DNA from: Mucilaginibacter myungsuensis
GTDB taxonomy: Bacteria > Bacteroidota > Bacteroidia > Sphingobacteriales > Sphingobacteriaceae
Assembly: GCF_015222005.1 (NCBI RefSeq)
Contig: NZ_JADFFL010000006.1
Span: 266,899 to 330,898, forward strand
DNA length: 64,000 nucleotides
Direction of reading: 5' to 3'
Numbering within the stretch: position 1 is the stretch's first letter; the number at the start of each line of letters is the position of its first letter. Both the position numbers and the translations under genes were made by a program. This document shows positions 49,685 to 57,704 of the stretch, one piece after another. The notes beneath the pieces are model-generated. The model had not been told where the DNA came from. It worked only from the letters and a program-made list of their open reading frames with translations, and did not search any database.

Positions 49685-50995
49685 TTACAATTCCTCGTCG
49701 TGCTGGCTGGCGTCCAAACCTTTGATCTCGTCCTCGGCGGTTACACGCAGCGGGCTGAACAGGTCGGTCACTTTTAATAATAATAACGAACCAAAGAAAG
49801 CGAATGCTGAAACCACAACTAAAGCGATCAGGTGTTTAACAAATAATGCGGTCTCGCCAAAAAACAATCCTTGTTCTGCAATAGCAGGATTTACTGCTTT
49901 AGTAGCAAAAACACCGGTCAGCAACATACCCATCATACCACCTACACCATGGCAAGGGAATACGTCCAAAGTATCGTCGATATTGGTTTTTGATCTCCAG
50001 ATAACTACCAGGTTACTAACCACGGCACTTACTATACCAACTATTAAGGCGCTTGATACGGTGATGTAACCTGCGGCAGGAGTAACAGCTACCAAACCAA
50101 CGACCGCACCAATACAGGCGCCCATTGCTGATGGTTTTTTACCGCGGATGATATCAAAGAATACCCATGACATAGCAGCAGCGGCCGAAGCAGTGGTAGT
50201 AGTAGCTAAAGCGGTAGCAGCTAATTCGCCTGCGCCTAAAGCTGAACCGGCGTTGAAACCGAACCAACCGAACCAAAGCAGACCTGTACCTAAGATCACG
50301 TAGCTGATACGGGCCGGAGTGTGTACTTCTTCTATCTCGTTACGTTTCTTCAAGTATAAAGCTGATGCCAAAGCAGCCCAACCAGCCGACATGTGTACCA
50401 CAGTACCACCGGCAAAGTCAAGCACGCCCATTTTAAAGAAGTAACCTTCAGGGTGCCAAGTAGCGTGCGCTAACGGGATGTAGATAATAACGATGAACAG
50501 GGTGATGAAGATCAGATAAGAGTTAAAGCGGATACGCTCGGCAAATGCACCGGTGATCAAAGCCGGGGTAATAACCGCAAACTTTAACTGGAACATAGCG
50601 AACAGGATAACCGGGATAGTACCGCCCAACCACGCTACGCCAAGGGTGTTCTGCATCATGAAGAATGATTTAGGGTTACCGATAATGCCTAAACCGCCAA
50701 TGTCCTCGCCGAAGGCTAAGCTAAAACCAAATACTACCCAGATCACGGTGATCAAACCCATACAAACAAAGCTTTGCAGCATGGTAGAGATAACGTTCTT
50801 TTTACGCACCATACCGCCGTAGAAGAAGGCAAGGCCCGGGGTCATTAATAATACCAACGCGGTCGAGATCAGGATCCAGGCAATGTCGGCACCGTTGTAG
50901 GTGGTTGCAGGCGTGGCGGCCGCGTGGTTACCCGGGAAAATAAAGGCCAGGATGACCACGACGATGAGTAAACTAAAAGGTAAGATTCTTTTCAT
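49685..50995 (-). CDS. amt: Ammonium transporter
   Basis: A 436-residue inner-membrane Amt/MEP channel. A signal-like first segment is followed by 11 helices. Family marks are MTPGLAFFYGGMVRKKNV, AFAERIRFNSYLIF, DFAGGTVVHMSAGWAAL (first pore His region), WFGWFGFNAGSAL and CHGVGGMMGMLLTG (second pore His). It imports ammonium when nitrogen is scarce. No PII gene (glnK) adjoins it, unlike in many bacteria. The charged C-tail (EDEIKGLDASQHDEEL) is the usual regulatory end. Confidence 0.95.
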   Translation of the reverse strand: MKRILPFSLLIVVVILAFIFPGNHAAATPATTYNGADIAWILISTALVLLMTPGLAFFYGGMVRKKNVISTMLQSFVCMGLITVIWVVFGFSLAFGEDIGGLGIIGNPKSFFMMQNTLGVAWLGGTIPVILFAMFQLKFAVITPALITGAFAERIRFNSYLIFITLFIVIIYIPLAHATWHPEGYFFKMGVLDFAGGTVVHMSAGWAALASALYLKKRNEIEEVHTPARISYVILGTGLLWFGWFGFNAGSALGAGELAATALATTTTASAAAAMSWVFFDIIRGKKPSAMGACIGAVVGLVAVTPAAGYITVSSALIVGIVSAVVSNLVVIWRSKTNIDDTLDVFPCHGVGGMMGMLLTGVFATKAVNPAIAEQGLFFGETALFVKHLIALVVVSAFAFFGSLLLLKVTDLFSPLRVTAEDEIKGLDASQHDEEL

Positions 50996-51578
50996 GCTTG
51001 TAAATAGTTTAATGGTGATAAGAAAAAGCCTTTTGACGGCTCGTGTTAATTAAAATGGGTTTGTTTTATAGTGAATTGATTTGTTGATTCTTGTTTTAAG
51101 CGTTAATTATTGTTTGAAAGTCCTGCTATTTGATCGTTTTTGTAGTATTAATTTCAATTAGCTGTCTTTTCTTTTAATTTATTTCGTTTTGTCTGAAATT
51201 TCTTTGGTTTGGTGTGAATTATCGTTCGTCGTTTATTCAAACAATTCTGTTTTGATAATTCATATCGATAAAAATAGAAATAATGTTTAAAATTCAATAA
51301 TTTTTTATCAAAAAAATAACAATTGGATAAAATAATCTTAAAAATTATAAAATACAGCTGTGTTTTTAGATCATTTATAGTTTTTGGATCGGGTTTGTGT
51401 CTAAAATTTAAGTCTGTATTAAATAATGGTAATAATTGTAAAATTTTAGATGCGTATTTTGAATAGGCGCTGTACTCGGATAGATGATATTGTAGCGCAA
51501 TAAAAATGTTACAGGGTGTTTTTTCTACACACTAATTATTAGTAGTAATTTTAGGGTGACCAAATTATCTATCTGTTA
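50996..51578. other. AT-rich divergent promoter region, no gene seen
   Basis: 583 bases between amt and the barrel gene are strongly AT-rich, with many T-runs. A small AGCC/GGCT hairpin followed by T's (near 51030-51045, minus strand) lies in the amt leader and could be an attenuator. I see no exact TAnnTTTG box and no open frame worth calling. Confidence 0.5.
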
Positions 51579-54053
51579 TTGAAAAAGTTATACCTGATCG
51601 TTCTCTTCCTGGCTTTCACCGCGGTACACTATGCCTTTGCACAGGCTGTTGCTACCGGAGGGCGTGTGAACGGCAAATTAGTTGACGCCAGTACCGGCGA
51701 AGCTGTCGATTTTGCCACCATTGCCCTTTTTCCTATCGGTGGCGATAAAATGGCCAAGGGTACCTCGTCTGCAGATGGGGGTAACTTTGCTATTAATAAT
51801 ATTCCCTATGGCGCTTACACCGTTCAGATCACTTTTGTAGGGTACGAGAAATTTTTGCTCGACAGTTTGGTGCTTAACGATGAGCGGGCCATGGCCAACA
51901 TGGGTGTCATTAAATTAAAACCTGCGGGCGGCGCGTTGGCTGAGGTAGTGATCGGCGACCGCAAAAAGACCGTAGAGTATAATGCCGATCAGATCACCTA
52001 CAACGTTGCCGAAAGTATCAATGCCGAAGGATCTACCGCTACCGATATCTTAAAGAATGTACCCATGGTACAGGTTGATGTGGATGGTAACGCCACCATA
52101 GCCGGTAAACGCAGCACGCGTATATTTATAGATGGCAAACCGTCGGACTTTATGACCAGCAACATCAGCGATCTGCTGAGTGTATTGCCCAGCGACGCGA
52201 TCGAAAAGATAGAGGTGATGACCAATCCGCCGGCCAAATATTCGGCCGATGGCGAGGGTATTATTAATGTGGTGTTGAAAAAGGGCTACAAAGTTGGTAT
52301 GACCGGCACCTTAGCCGCCACCGCAGGCACCTTGGGCGACTATAACCTTAATAGCTACGGATCTTACAAAACGCAAAAGTATGCCATTAATTCCAGTTAC
52401 GGCTTTAGCGGGCGTTATAACATTAACAACAGTTATAACCTGCGCCAGAATAATTTTGCCGATACGCTATTTTATCGGAATAACTATCGGGGGCAAGATC
52501 AGCTAAGCCTTGGGCATAATGCCCGCATCGGTGGTAATTGGGATATCGACAGTATTAACAGTGTGCGCTTTAACACCAACTTCAATATCAATAATTCTAA
52601 TGCCAGTAATTATAATAACAGGTTTTACCTTGATGAGAACGCAGAGCAGAGCCGTTTAGATAAGCAGTTGACTACAAGGGGCGGTAGCTCGATGAACTAC
52701 TCGGCCGACTTTAGTTATGTATGGAGAGGCGGCCGCAAGGGGCAAGTAGAGATAAGCGGTAATTTTAGCATGAACAGGTCGAGCAATTTCGATGCGCAAA
52801 ATACCGCTTATTTGGATGCCAACGGTCTGCCCATGTCAAACAAAAGGGCATTGGAGCGTATGCTAAACAACTTTGGCAACAACCACAGTGTCACCCTCAA
52901 GGCCGATTATAGCCGTTCTTTGGGCACAAAGGCCGATCTTTCTTTAGGATTAGATGCCAGTTTGCGCAATATTGATAACGGGCAGGAGGCCAGTAACCTC
53001 AACTTTGCTACGCAGCAATATATCATCAGCCAAGATCTGACCAATAACTTTGGTTTTGGCGGGGATATATATTCGCTGTATTCGGGTTTGGGTTACCGCA
53101 CTAAAACAAATTGGTCTTTCAGGGCGCAGGCGCGTGCCGAGCTCACCAATATGAGTTTTGACCTGAGCGCTATGGGCCAGCCTTTCTACATTAAGCCTTA
53201 TATTAATGTGTTCCCTAATTTTTCTATCAGCAAAAATTTCAAGCAGAAATATATGATGGGGATCAGTTTTGGTGAGCGCATCCAGCGCCCGCGAGAGAAC
53301 ACACTGAACCCGACCATTGATACCCGCGACTCGATGAATATCAGTTTTGGTAACCCTAACCTGTCGCCATCATTTACCCGGCAGATCGATCTTAGCTTTG
53401 GCTGGTTCGAGAGTATGTGGTCCATCTACCCTAAATTCGGTTACTCCACCACGCGCGGTATCATCGAGCGGATCACCACGGTAAGTTCTAACGGCCAGGC
53501 GCAAAGTACCTACGACAACCTGTCGAACAGCGATAATTACACCTTTAATTTATTTGGCAATTATCGCTTCAGCAAAAAAGTGAACTTTCATGGCAGCGGC
53601 ACAATAGGTAACGTTAGGTACCGGTCGGATGTGATCAGGATCGCGTCTCGCAATGGATTTACCTTTAACACTAATGCCGGCCTTAGTGTAGAGTTGCCTA
53701 AAAAACTGATGTTCGAGGGGAATATGAGTTATAGTAAATCAACCGTGGCGCAGGGGCGTGTTACCGGTACCATAGCCACCAACTTTGGCTTGCGGAAGAC
53801 CATGTTGCGTAACAAAGTAAAAATGCGGGTATCGGTCAATAATCCATTTGCGCAGAACGGAAACCTGTCCTATATAGAAGGTGTCAACTTCAATAGCGAA
53901 TCGCTTTACACCCGCAACACCCGCAATTTTAGCCTGACGCTGAGTTACAACTTTAGTCAGGTTGGTAAAAGTCGGGCCGAGAAGAAAATGGATGCAGCTA
54001 AACCTGCCATGCAGAAAGCGGCCGCAGGCGGCGGGGCGGCGAAGCCGTTTTAA
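51579..54053 (+). CDS. Outer-membrane beta-barrel protein (paralogue of the 11031-13592 gene)
   Basis: An 824-residue protein with a TTG start followed by a good signal peptide (KKLYLIVLFLAFTAVHYAFA); no ATG occurs in the first 50 codons. Order: carboxypeptidase-like regulatory domain (RVNGKLVDASTGEAVDFATI, about 28-115), plug-like region (LKNVPMVQVDVDGNATIAG, VMTNPPAKYSADGEGIINVV), then a barrel ending FSLTLSYNF. A tail of about 28 residues rich in Lys and Ala follows the last strand. Layout and plug motifs match the paralogue at 11-13.6 kb. Cargo unknown; TonB dependence is not proven. Confidence 0.85.
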   Translation: MKKLYLIVLFLAFTAVHYAFAQAVATGGRVNGKLVDASTGEAVDFATIALFPIGGDKMAKGTSSADGGNFAINNIPYGAYTVQITFVGYEKFLLDSLVLNDERAMANMGVIKLKPAGGALAEVVIGDRKKTVEYNADQITYNVAESINAEGSTATDILKNVPMVQVDVDGNATIAGKRSTRIFIDGKPSDFMTSNISDLLSVLPSDAIEKIEVMTNPPAKYSADGEGIINVVLKKGYKVGMTGTLAATAGTLGDYNLNSYGSYKTQKYAINSSYGFSGRYNINNSYNLRQNNFADTLFYRNNYRGQDQLSLGHNARIGGNWDIDSINSVRFNTNFNINNSNASNYNNRFYLDENAEQSRLDKQLTTRGGSSMNYSADFSYVWRGGRKGQVEISGNFSMNRSSNFDAQNTAYLDANGLPMSNKRALERMLNNFGNNHSVTLKADYSRSLGTKADLSLGLDASLRNIDNGQEASNLNFATQQYIISQDLTNNFGFGGDIYSLYSGLGYRTKTNWSFRAQARAELTNMSFDLSAMGQPFYIKPYINVFPNFSISKNFKQKYMMGISFGERIQRPRENTLNPTIDTRDSMNISFGNPNLSPSFTRQIDLSFGWFESMWSIYPKFGYSTTRGIIERITTVSSNGQAQSTYDNLSNSDNYTFNLFGNYRFSKKVNFHGSGTIGNVRYRSDVIRIASRNGFTFNTNAGLSVELPKKLMFEGNMSYSKSTVAQGRVTGTIATNFGLRKTMLRNKVKMRVSVNNPFAQNGNLSYIEGVNFNSESLYTRNTRNFSLTLSYNFSQVGKSRAEKKMDAAKPAMQKAAAGGGAAKPF

Positions 54054-54158
54054 GTTGGGGGGAGTATCAAGTAGTTAGTAGCAGGTATCAAGTTGTGGGC
54101 ATGGTGTTTGTTTATGTGTAGCCGATCACGTAAATTTGATAGAGGTTAACACGTGGTC

Positions 54159-54323
54159 ATGGAAGAGAAAAGAAGCAGTTTCGACGAAGCAGATATTGAG
54201 CGTTTAAGGCAACATCTGAAGCTGAATTATACCGAGCGATTTCTTATGGTTACGAGGCTATACAAAGTTCAGCAAATGATGAAGCGAGCGACCATTACAC
54301 ATAAGCCTTTTATCAGCAAGTAA
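54159..54323 (+). CDS. Small protein upstream of a nucleotidyltransferase
   Basis: A 54-residue protein, MEEKRSSFDEADIERLRQHL and on, rich in charged residues and ending ITHKPFISK. It is mostly helical, with TERFLMVTRLYKVQQMMK. It ends 5 bases before the start of the nucleotidyltransferase gene, so the two are surely co-transcribed. Size, position and charge suit a partner or antitoxin of that gene, but I do not recognise a known antitoxin fold. Confidence 0.65.
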   Translation: MEEKRSSFDEADIERLRQHLKLNYTERFLMVTRLYKVQQMMKRATITHKPFISK

Positions 54324-54328
54324 TTTTA

Positions 54329-54808
54329 GTGGACGCTTTTGATGATGCCATAGTATCATTTTGGAAGACGCTGCGGCTTCGCGGGGTTAAATATATTGTA
54401 ATAGGTGGGTTTGCTGTAAACTTGCATGGTTACTTTAGGTTTACCGACGATCTTGATATCTGGATAGATGATACCTCAGATAATTGCAAAGCTTTACAAG
54501 ATGCCTTTATTGATAGCGAAGTTGCAGGTTTATCCAATAGTCTGAGTACGCCAGTTAACTGTACCCAGGGACCTTTTCTTCTCCCTAATTCTTTACGTTT
54601 AGAGCTTCATGTAAGGATGCATGGATTGGAAGACCATACTTTCAACGAATGTTTAGCATTGGCATCAATAGCAGATATTGAAAGTGTTGAAGTTCCGTTT
54701 TTAAACCTGAACCAACTTGTTCAAAATAAGAAAACGTTCAACCGCCCCTTAGATCAGCTTGATGTTGATGCTTTAGAACAAATAATAAAGATCAGAGAGG
54801 AAGAATAA
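54329..54808 (+). CDS. Nucleotidyltransferase-fold protein (DUF6036/AbiEii-like)
   Basis: A 159-residue cytosolic protein with a GTG start. The core is the minimal nucleotidyltransferase signature VIGGFAVNLHGYFRFTDDLD, with the metal-binding Asp-x-Asp (DLDIWID). The C-terminal part (VPFLNLNQLVQNKKTFNRPL, then DQLDVDAL) matches the usual N-x-x-x-x-K-x-x-x-R-x-K-D-x-x-D substrate region in weakened form. Such proteins occur in toxin-antitoxin pairs and abortive-infection systems. The stretch is more AT-rich than its neighbours, suggesting transfer. Confidence 0.78.
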   Translation: MDAFDDAIVSFWKTLRLRGVKYIVIGGFAVNLHGYFRFTDDLDIWIDDTSDNCKALQDAFIDSEVAGLSNSLSTPVNCTQGPFLLPNSLRLELHVRMHGLEDHTFNECLALASIADIESVEVPFLNLNQLVQNKKTFNRPLDQLDVDALEQIIKIREEE

Positions 54809-54906
54809 TTTACCTATCTGGATATTCTTCCGGGCTTTCCGTCACCCTACCTTCAAACTATTTCCAAAAAATCCCTATCTTCGCCCGCTATATCATAGGG
54901 CATTAA

Positions 54907-55650
54907 ATGAAACTTTTAGAAGGAAAGACCGCGCTGATCACCGGCGCATCAAAAGGCATCGGCCGCAAAATAGCCGAGAAATTTGCTGAGCACGGCGCTA
55001 ACGTGGCATTTACTTACTTGTCATCAGTTGAAAAAGGTTTGGCTTTGGAGCAGGAGCTGCAAGCTTACGGCACCAAAATAAAAGGCTATCGTTCTGACGC
55101 GTCGAAATTTGACGAGGCAGAAAAACTGATCAGCGATATCCTAAACGATTTCGGTACCCTGCAGATCGTAGTGAACAATGCCGGTATCACCAAAGACGGC
55201 CTGCTGATGCGCATGACCGAGGAGAACTGGGACGAAGTGATGGACGTGAACCTGAAATCGATCTTCAACGTGACCAAGGCAGCATCTAAAAGTATGATGA
55301 AAGCGCGTGATGGCGTATTCATTAATATGAGTTCGGTAGTGGGTGTGCAGGGTAATGCCGGTCAGGCTAACTATGCGGCATCAAAGGCCGGTATCATTGG
55401 TTTCTCAAAATCTATCGCCAAAGAGTTAGGCTCACGTAATATCCGTACCAACGTGGTAGCCCCGGGTTTCATTAAAACCGAAATGACCGAAGTATTAGAC
55501 CCTAAAGTGGTTGAAGGCTGGGCAGCCGGTATCCCGTTGAAACGTGGCGGCGAGCCGGAGGATGTAGCTAATTGCTGCGTTTTCCTGGCGTCGGACATGG
55601 CTACTTACATCACTGGTCAGGTTATTCCGGTCGATGGCGGGATGCTTTAG
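54907..55650 (+). CDS. fabG: 3-oxoacyl-[acyl-carrier-protein] reductase
   Basis: A 247-residue NADPH-dependent SDR that reduces beta-ketoacyl-ACP in fatty-acid synthesis. Cofactor loop GASKGIGRKIA (about residues 13-23), NNAGITKDGLLMRM, active site SSVVG with NYAASKAG (Tyr and Lys intact, unlike the SDR at 19.8 kb), NVVAPGFIKTEMT, and the end GQVIPVDGGML. Length and motifs are standard. A TATCTTCG box at 54876 is one base off the -7 consensus. Confidence 0.93.
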   Translation: MKLLEGKTALITGASKGIGRKIAEKFAEHGANVAFTYLSSVEKGLALEQELQAYGTKIKGYRSDASKFDEAEKLISDILNDFGTLQIVVNNAGITKDGLLMRMTEENWDEVMDVNLKSIFNVTKAASKSMMKARDGVFINMSSVVGVQGNAGQANYAASKAGIIGFSKSIAKELGSRNIRTNVVAPGFIKTEMTEVLDPKVVEGWAAGIPLKRGGEPEDVANCCVFLASDMATYITGQVIPVDGGML

Positions 55651-55708
55651 TAGAGGTGAAAGGTTAAAGGCGAAAGCTGAAAGGTTTTTGCGAATTATAT
55701 AATATGGA

Positions 55709-55735
55709 GAGGTGCGAGGTTTCGCACCTCTTTTT
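55709..55735 (+). terminator. Intrinsic terminator of fabG
   Basis: GAGGTGCGA (55709-55717) pairs with TCGCACCTC (55722-55730), followed by TTTTTG. Confidence 0.88.
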
Positions 55736-55767
55736 GTTTTATATTGGGGTTGTTAAAATTCTTCGGT

Positions 55768-56262
55768 ATGAAAGCAGTTTATCTGATAGTTGGGATCTTG
55801 ATCGGTGGGGCATTTGGCTTTTGGGTGGCAAGAACCATTGGTAAAAACGATGATAAGGCCGTACCTGCAACCGAAAGTTCTGCCCACGGCTCGGATACCT
55901 TAGCCAAATGGAGTTGGCCCGACAGCTTAGACGCGGTAAAAGCCGCGCCACAAAGTCACAAGATCGTTTACGAGGACTCGACCGTAAGGATACTACAAGT
56001 AACCCTTAATCCCAATATGACCGAACCGGTACACGTCCACAAATGGAAAAGCGTAATGTGGTTCGCCGAAGCCACACCCATGACCTATTACAAAAACGGT
56101 TTAATAAGTGGCCGGTTAGCCGTCACAGACAGCATCCCTATCCCGCACATGCCGCCCGAAGTTTTAAACCACGGCGAGGCGTTAGCGCCTGAAGAACCCC
56201 ACGCGATCAAAAACATGAGCAATAAAAAGGGGATTGCCTACAGGGTGGAGTTTAAAAAGTGA
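55768..56262 (+). CDS. Membrane-anchored cupin-like protein
   Basis: A 164-residue protein. An N-terminal membrane anchor (about 3-21, YLIVGILIGGAFGFWVA) is followed by a linker and a small cupin-like beta-barrel. The cupin signs are VTLNPNMTEPVHVHKWKSVM with paired histidines (His-Val-His) and the late EEPHAIKNMSNKKG. The start is ATG 55768; a TTG eight codons upstream would add polar residues before the anchor. No catalytic role can be given. Confidence 0.72.
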   Translation: MKAVYLIVGILIGGAFGFWVARTIGKNDDKAVPATESSAHGSDTLAKWSWPDSLDAVKAAPQSHKIVYEDSTVRILQVTLNPNMTEPVHVHKWKSVMWFAEATPMTYYKNGLISGRLAVTDSIPIPHMPPEVLNHGEALAPEEPHAIKNMSNKKGIAYRVEFKK

Positions 56263-56320
56263 TCACGAATTTTTCTGATCATATAGAGGCGCATATTTGC
56301 GGCTTTGTTGTTGTAGATGT

Positions 56321-56563
56321 ATGTCAAACAAAAGCATTGCCAAAACAATATTAATGATGGCGGAACTCCGGGCGCCGGATAAGACCGTTTGCCCGTCTGA
56401 GATTGCCCGTGAACTATTCTCGACCGATTGGCGCAAACACATGCAGGATATCAGAGACGAAGCGATTGAACTGCAGCGTGCCGGAAAAGTGATCATTACT
56501 CAAAAAGGGATGTCCGTTGATCTGAATAATATCAAAGGACCGGTCAGGATAAGGAAGGTGTGA
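56321..56563 (+). CDS. DUF3253-domain protein
   Basis: An 80-residue basic protein, start ATG 56321. It matches the DUF3253 pattern closely: APDKTVCPSEIARELF, then W-R-K-H-M, RDEAIELQRAGKVIITQKG and D-x-N-x-I-K-G-P-V-R-I-R. The fold is probably a winged helix; the function is unknown. It is followed by REP-like hairpins that also flank the next gene. Confidence 0.85.
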   Translation: MSNKSIAKTILMMAELRAPDKTVCPSEIARELFSTDWRKHMQDIRDEAIELQRAGKVIITQKGMSVDLNNIKGPVRIRKV

Positions 56564-56610
56564 TGGTGTTGCTAAGGAACTGACACGGTGTTGACCATTA
56601 AATCTGCGCG

Positions 56611-56668
56611 CCATGTTAGGTCCGGGATTTACAATCCCGGACTCAATACCGAGGATTCACGATCCTCG
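56611..56668. repeat. REP-like double hairpin, left copy
   Basis: CCATGTTAG-GTCCGGGAT/ATCCCGGAC (stem, 56620-56642) and CGAGGAT/ATCCTCG (56650-56668). The same CCATGTTAG plus hairpin recurs at 57214 after the DUF4375 gene. Confidence 0.75.
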
Positions 56669-56700
56669 TAACCTTAGGTGTATTTGTTAAATAAGGAAAG

Positions 56701-57168
56701 ATGGAAAGTTCAGAATTAGTAGAAAATATTTACTCAAGAGCTGTAGAAGGAATTCAGAAAAATTGGTTTCTAAATAGGAATACGGATTGGTACGATTACG
56801 TCGTCAGTCTTCCTATCGAATTAAAAATTACTTATTTGGTTATCGTTGTGCATAATCAGGTAGTTAACGGCGGGTTTCACCAATATTTTGTAAATGGCTA
56901 TGGTCAATTCGCGAAAGAGACAATAATTGCCCTTTTAGATATTGGTGCATCGAAAAGGGCTAAGCTTTTAGAAAAGTCATTTGAAATGGTCAATAACGAT
57001 AATATTTCAATCGAAGTTTTTAGAGAACGGCTATTAGATAAAGACATTGAATCATTTTTTATATCTGATGAACTTTACGAACCGCTTGATGAATTAGATA
57101 CACAATATTATAACATTATTGATGAAGAAATAGACGTTTTGTTGGGCAACTATTTGGGAGGGCGATAA
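56701..57168 (+). CDS. DUF4375 (DMP19-like) protein
   Basis: A 155-residue cytosolic protein with the DUF4375 core NQVVNGGFHQYFVNGYGQFA and the preceding helix LPIELKITYLVIVVHN. It is clearly more AT-rich than its surroundings, uses A/T-ending codons, and lies between two REP-like hairpin copies, so it looks acquired. DUF4375 proteins are often immunity or accessory proteins near polymorphic toxins in other genomes, but no toxin gene is next to it here. Function unknown. Confidence 0.8.
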   Translation: MESSELVENIYSRAVEGIQKNWFLNRNTDWYDYVVSLPIELKITYLVIVVHNQVVNGGFHQYFVNGYGQFAKETIIALLDIGASKRAKLLEKSFEMVNNDNISIEVFRERLLDKDIESFFISDELYEPLDELDTQYYNIIDEEIDVLLGNYLGGR

Positions 57169-57213
57169 CTTGGAAGCTGAAGGAGATCACCCTAACTCGC
57201 TCGAGGATGCTCT

Positions 57214-57245
57214 CCATGTTAGTCCGGATGTTCCATCCCGGACTA
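57214..57245. repeat. REP-like hairpin, right copy
   Basis: CCATGTTAGTCCGGATG and CATCCCGGACTA form the stem; the lead-in matches the left copy at 56611. Between here and 57490 I see only AT-rich DNA with no gene. Confidence 0.65.
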
Positions 57246-57489
57246 AATTAATTGAAGATATATGATTTGATCGTGGGTTGCCACAAAGATAGATCTTACC
57301 GAACCCCGCCGTTGGACAGACTGAGCTTTTTATTTGTAGGCTAAGCAATAGTACTAAAACTGGATCACATCTCTTATGTTAATACATTGATGATGAGATA
57401 TTTAACAAATATTTCAATTGAAAAATGTTAACCTTTGTAAACTTTCGTTATAATTTATATCTCGTTAGGGTAGATCCGCGTTAGGGATA

Positions 57490-57583
57490 GCAGTGGAAAG
57501 CCCGCAGCGAGCGGGGGCTTCGAGCGTGGGCAAGGCGAGGACTTGCAACGGATAGCCCGGGCCGCAGGCAACGCCCAAAATAT
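57490..57583 (+). repeat. Dispersed palindromic repeat, TGGAAAGCCCG/GAGGACTTG family, copy 2
   Basis: CAGTGGAAAGCCCGCAGCG, then AAGGCGAGGACTTGCAACGG and ATAGCCCGGGCC. Aligns with copies at 6044 (same strand) and 61509 (opposite strand). Interior palindromes CCCGC/GCGGG are intact. The rest of 57584-57704 has no visible feature. Confidence 0.8.
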
Positions 57584-57704
57584 TCTGGTCGAAATAACCC
57601 TCCATTTTATAACATCCCTATTACATCAACCAACATTCCGCATTATTTTGCATATTGCAATAACGTAAAACCTAAAACGTAGTACGTATCACGTATAATC
57701 ATCT

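Noticed and set aside
49685..50995. Amt with a fused regulatory domain
   Set aside because: The protein ends shortly after the last helix with a normal charged tail; no PII or kinase domain follows.
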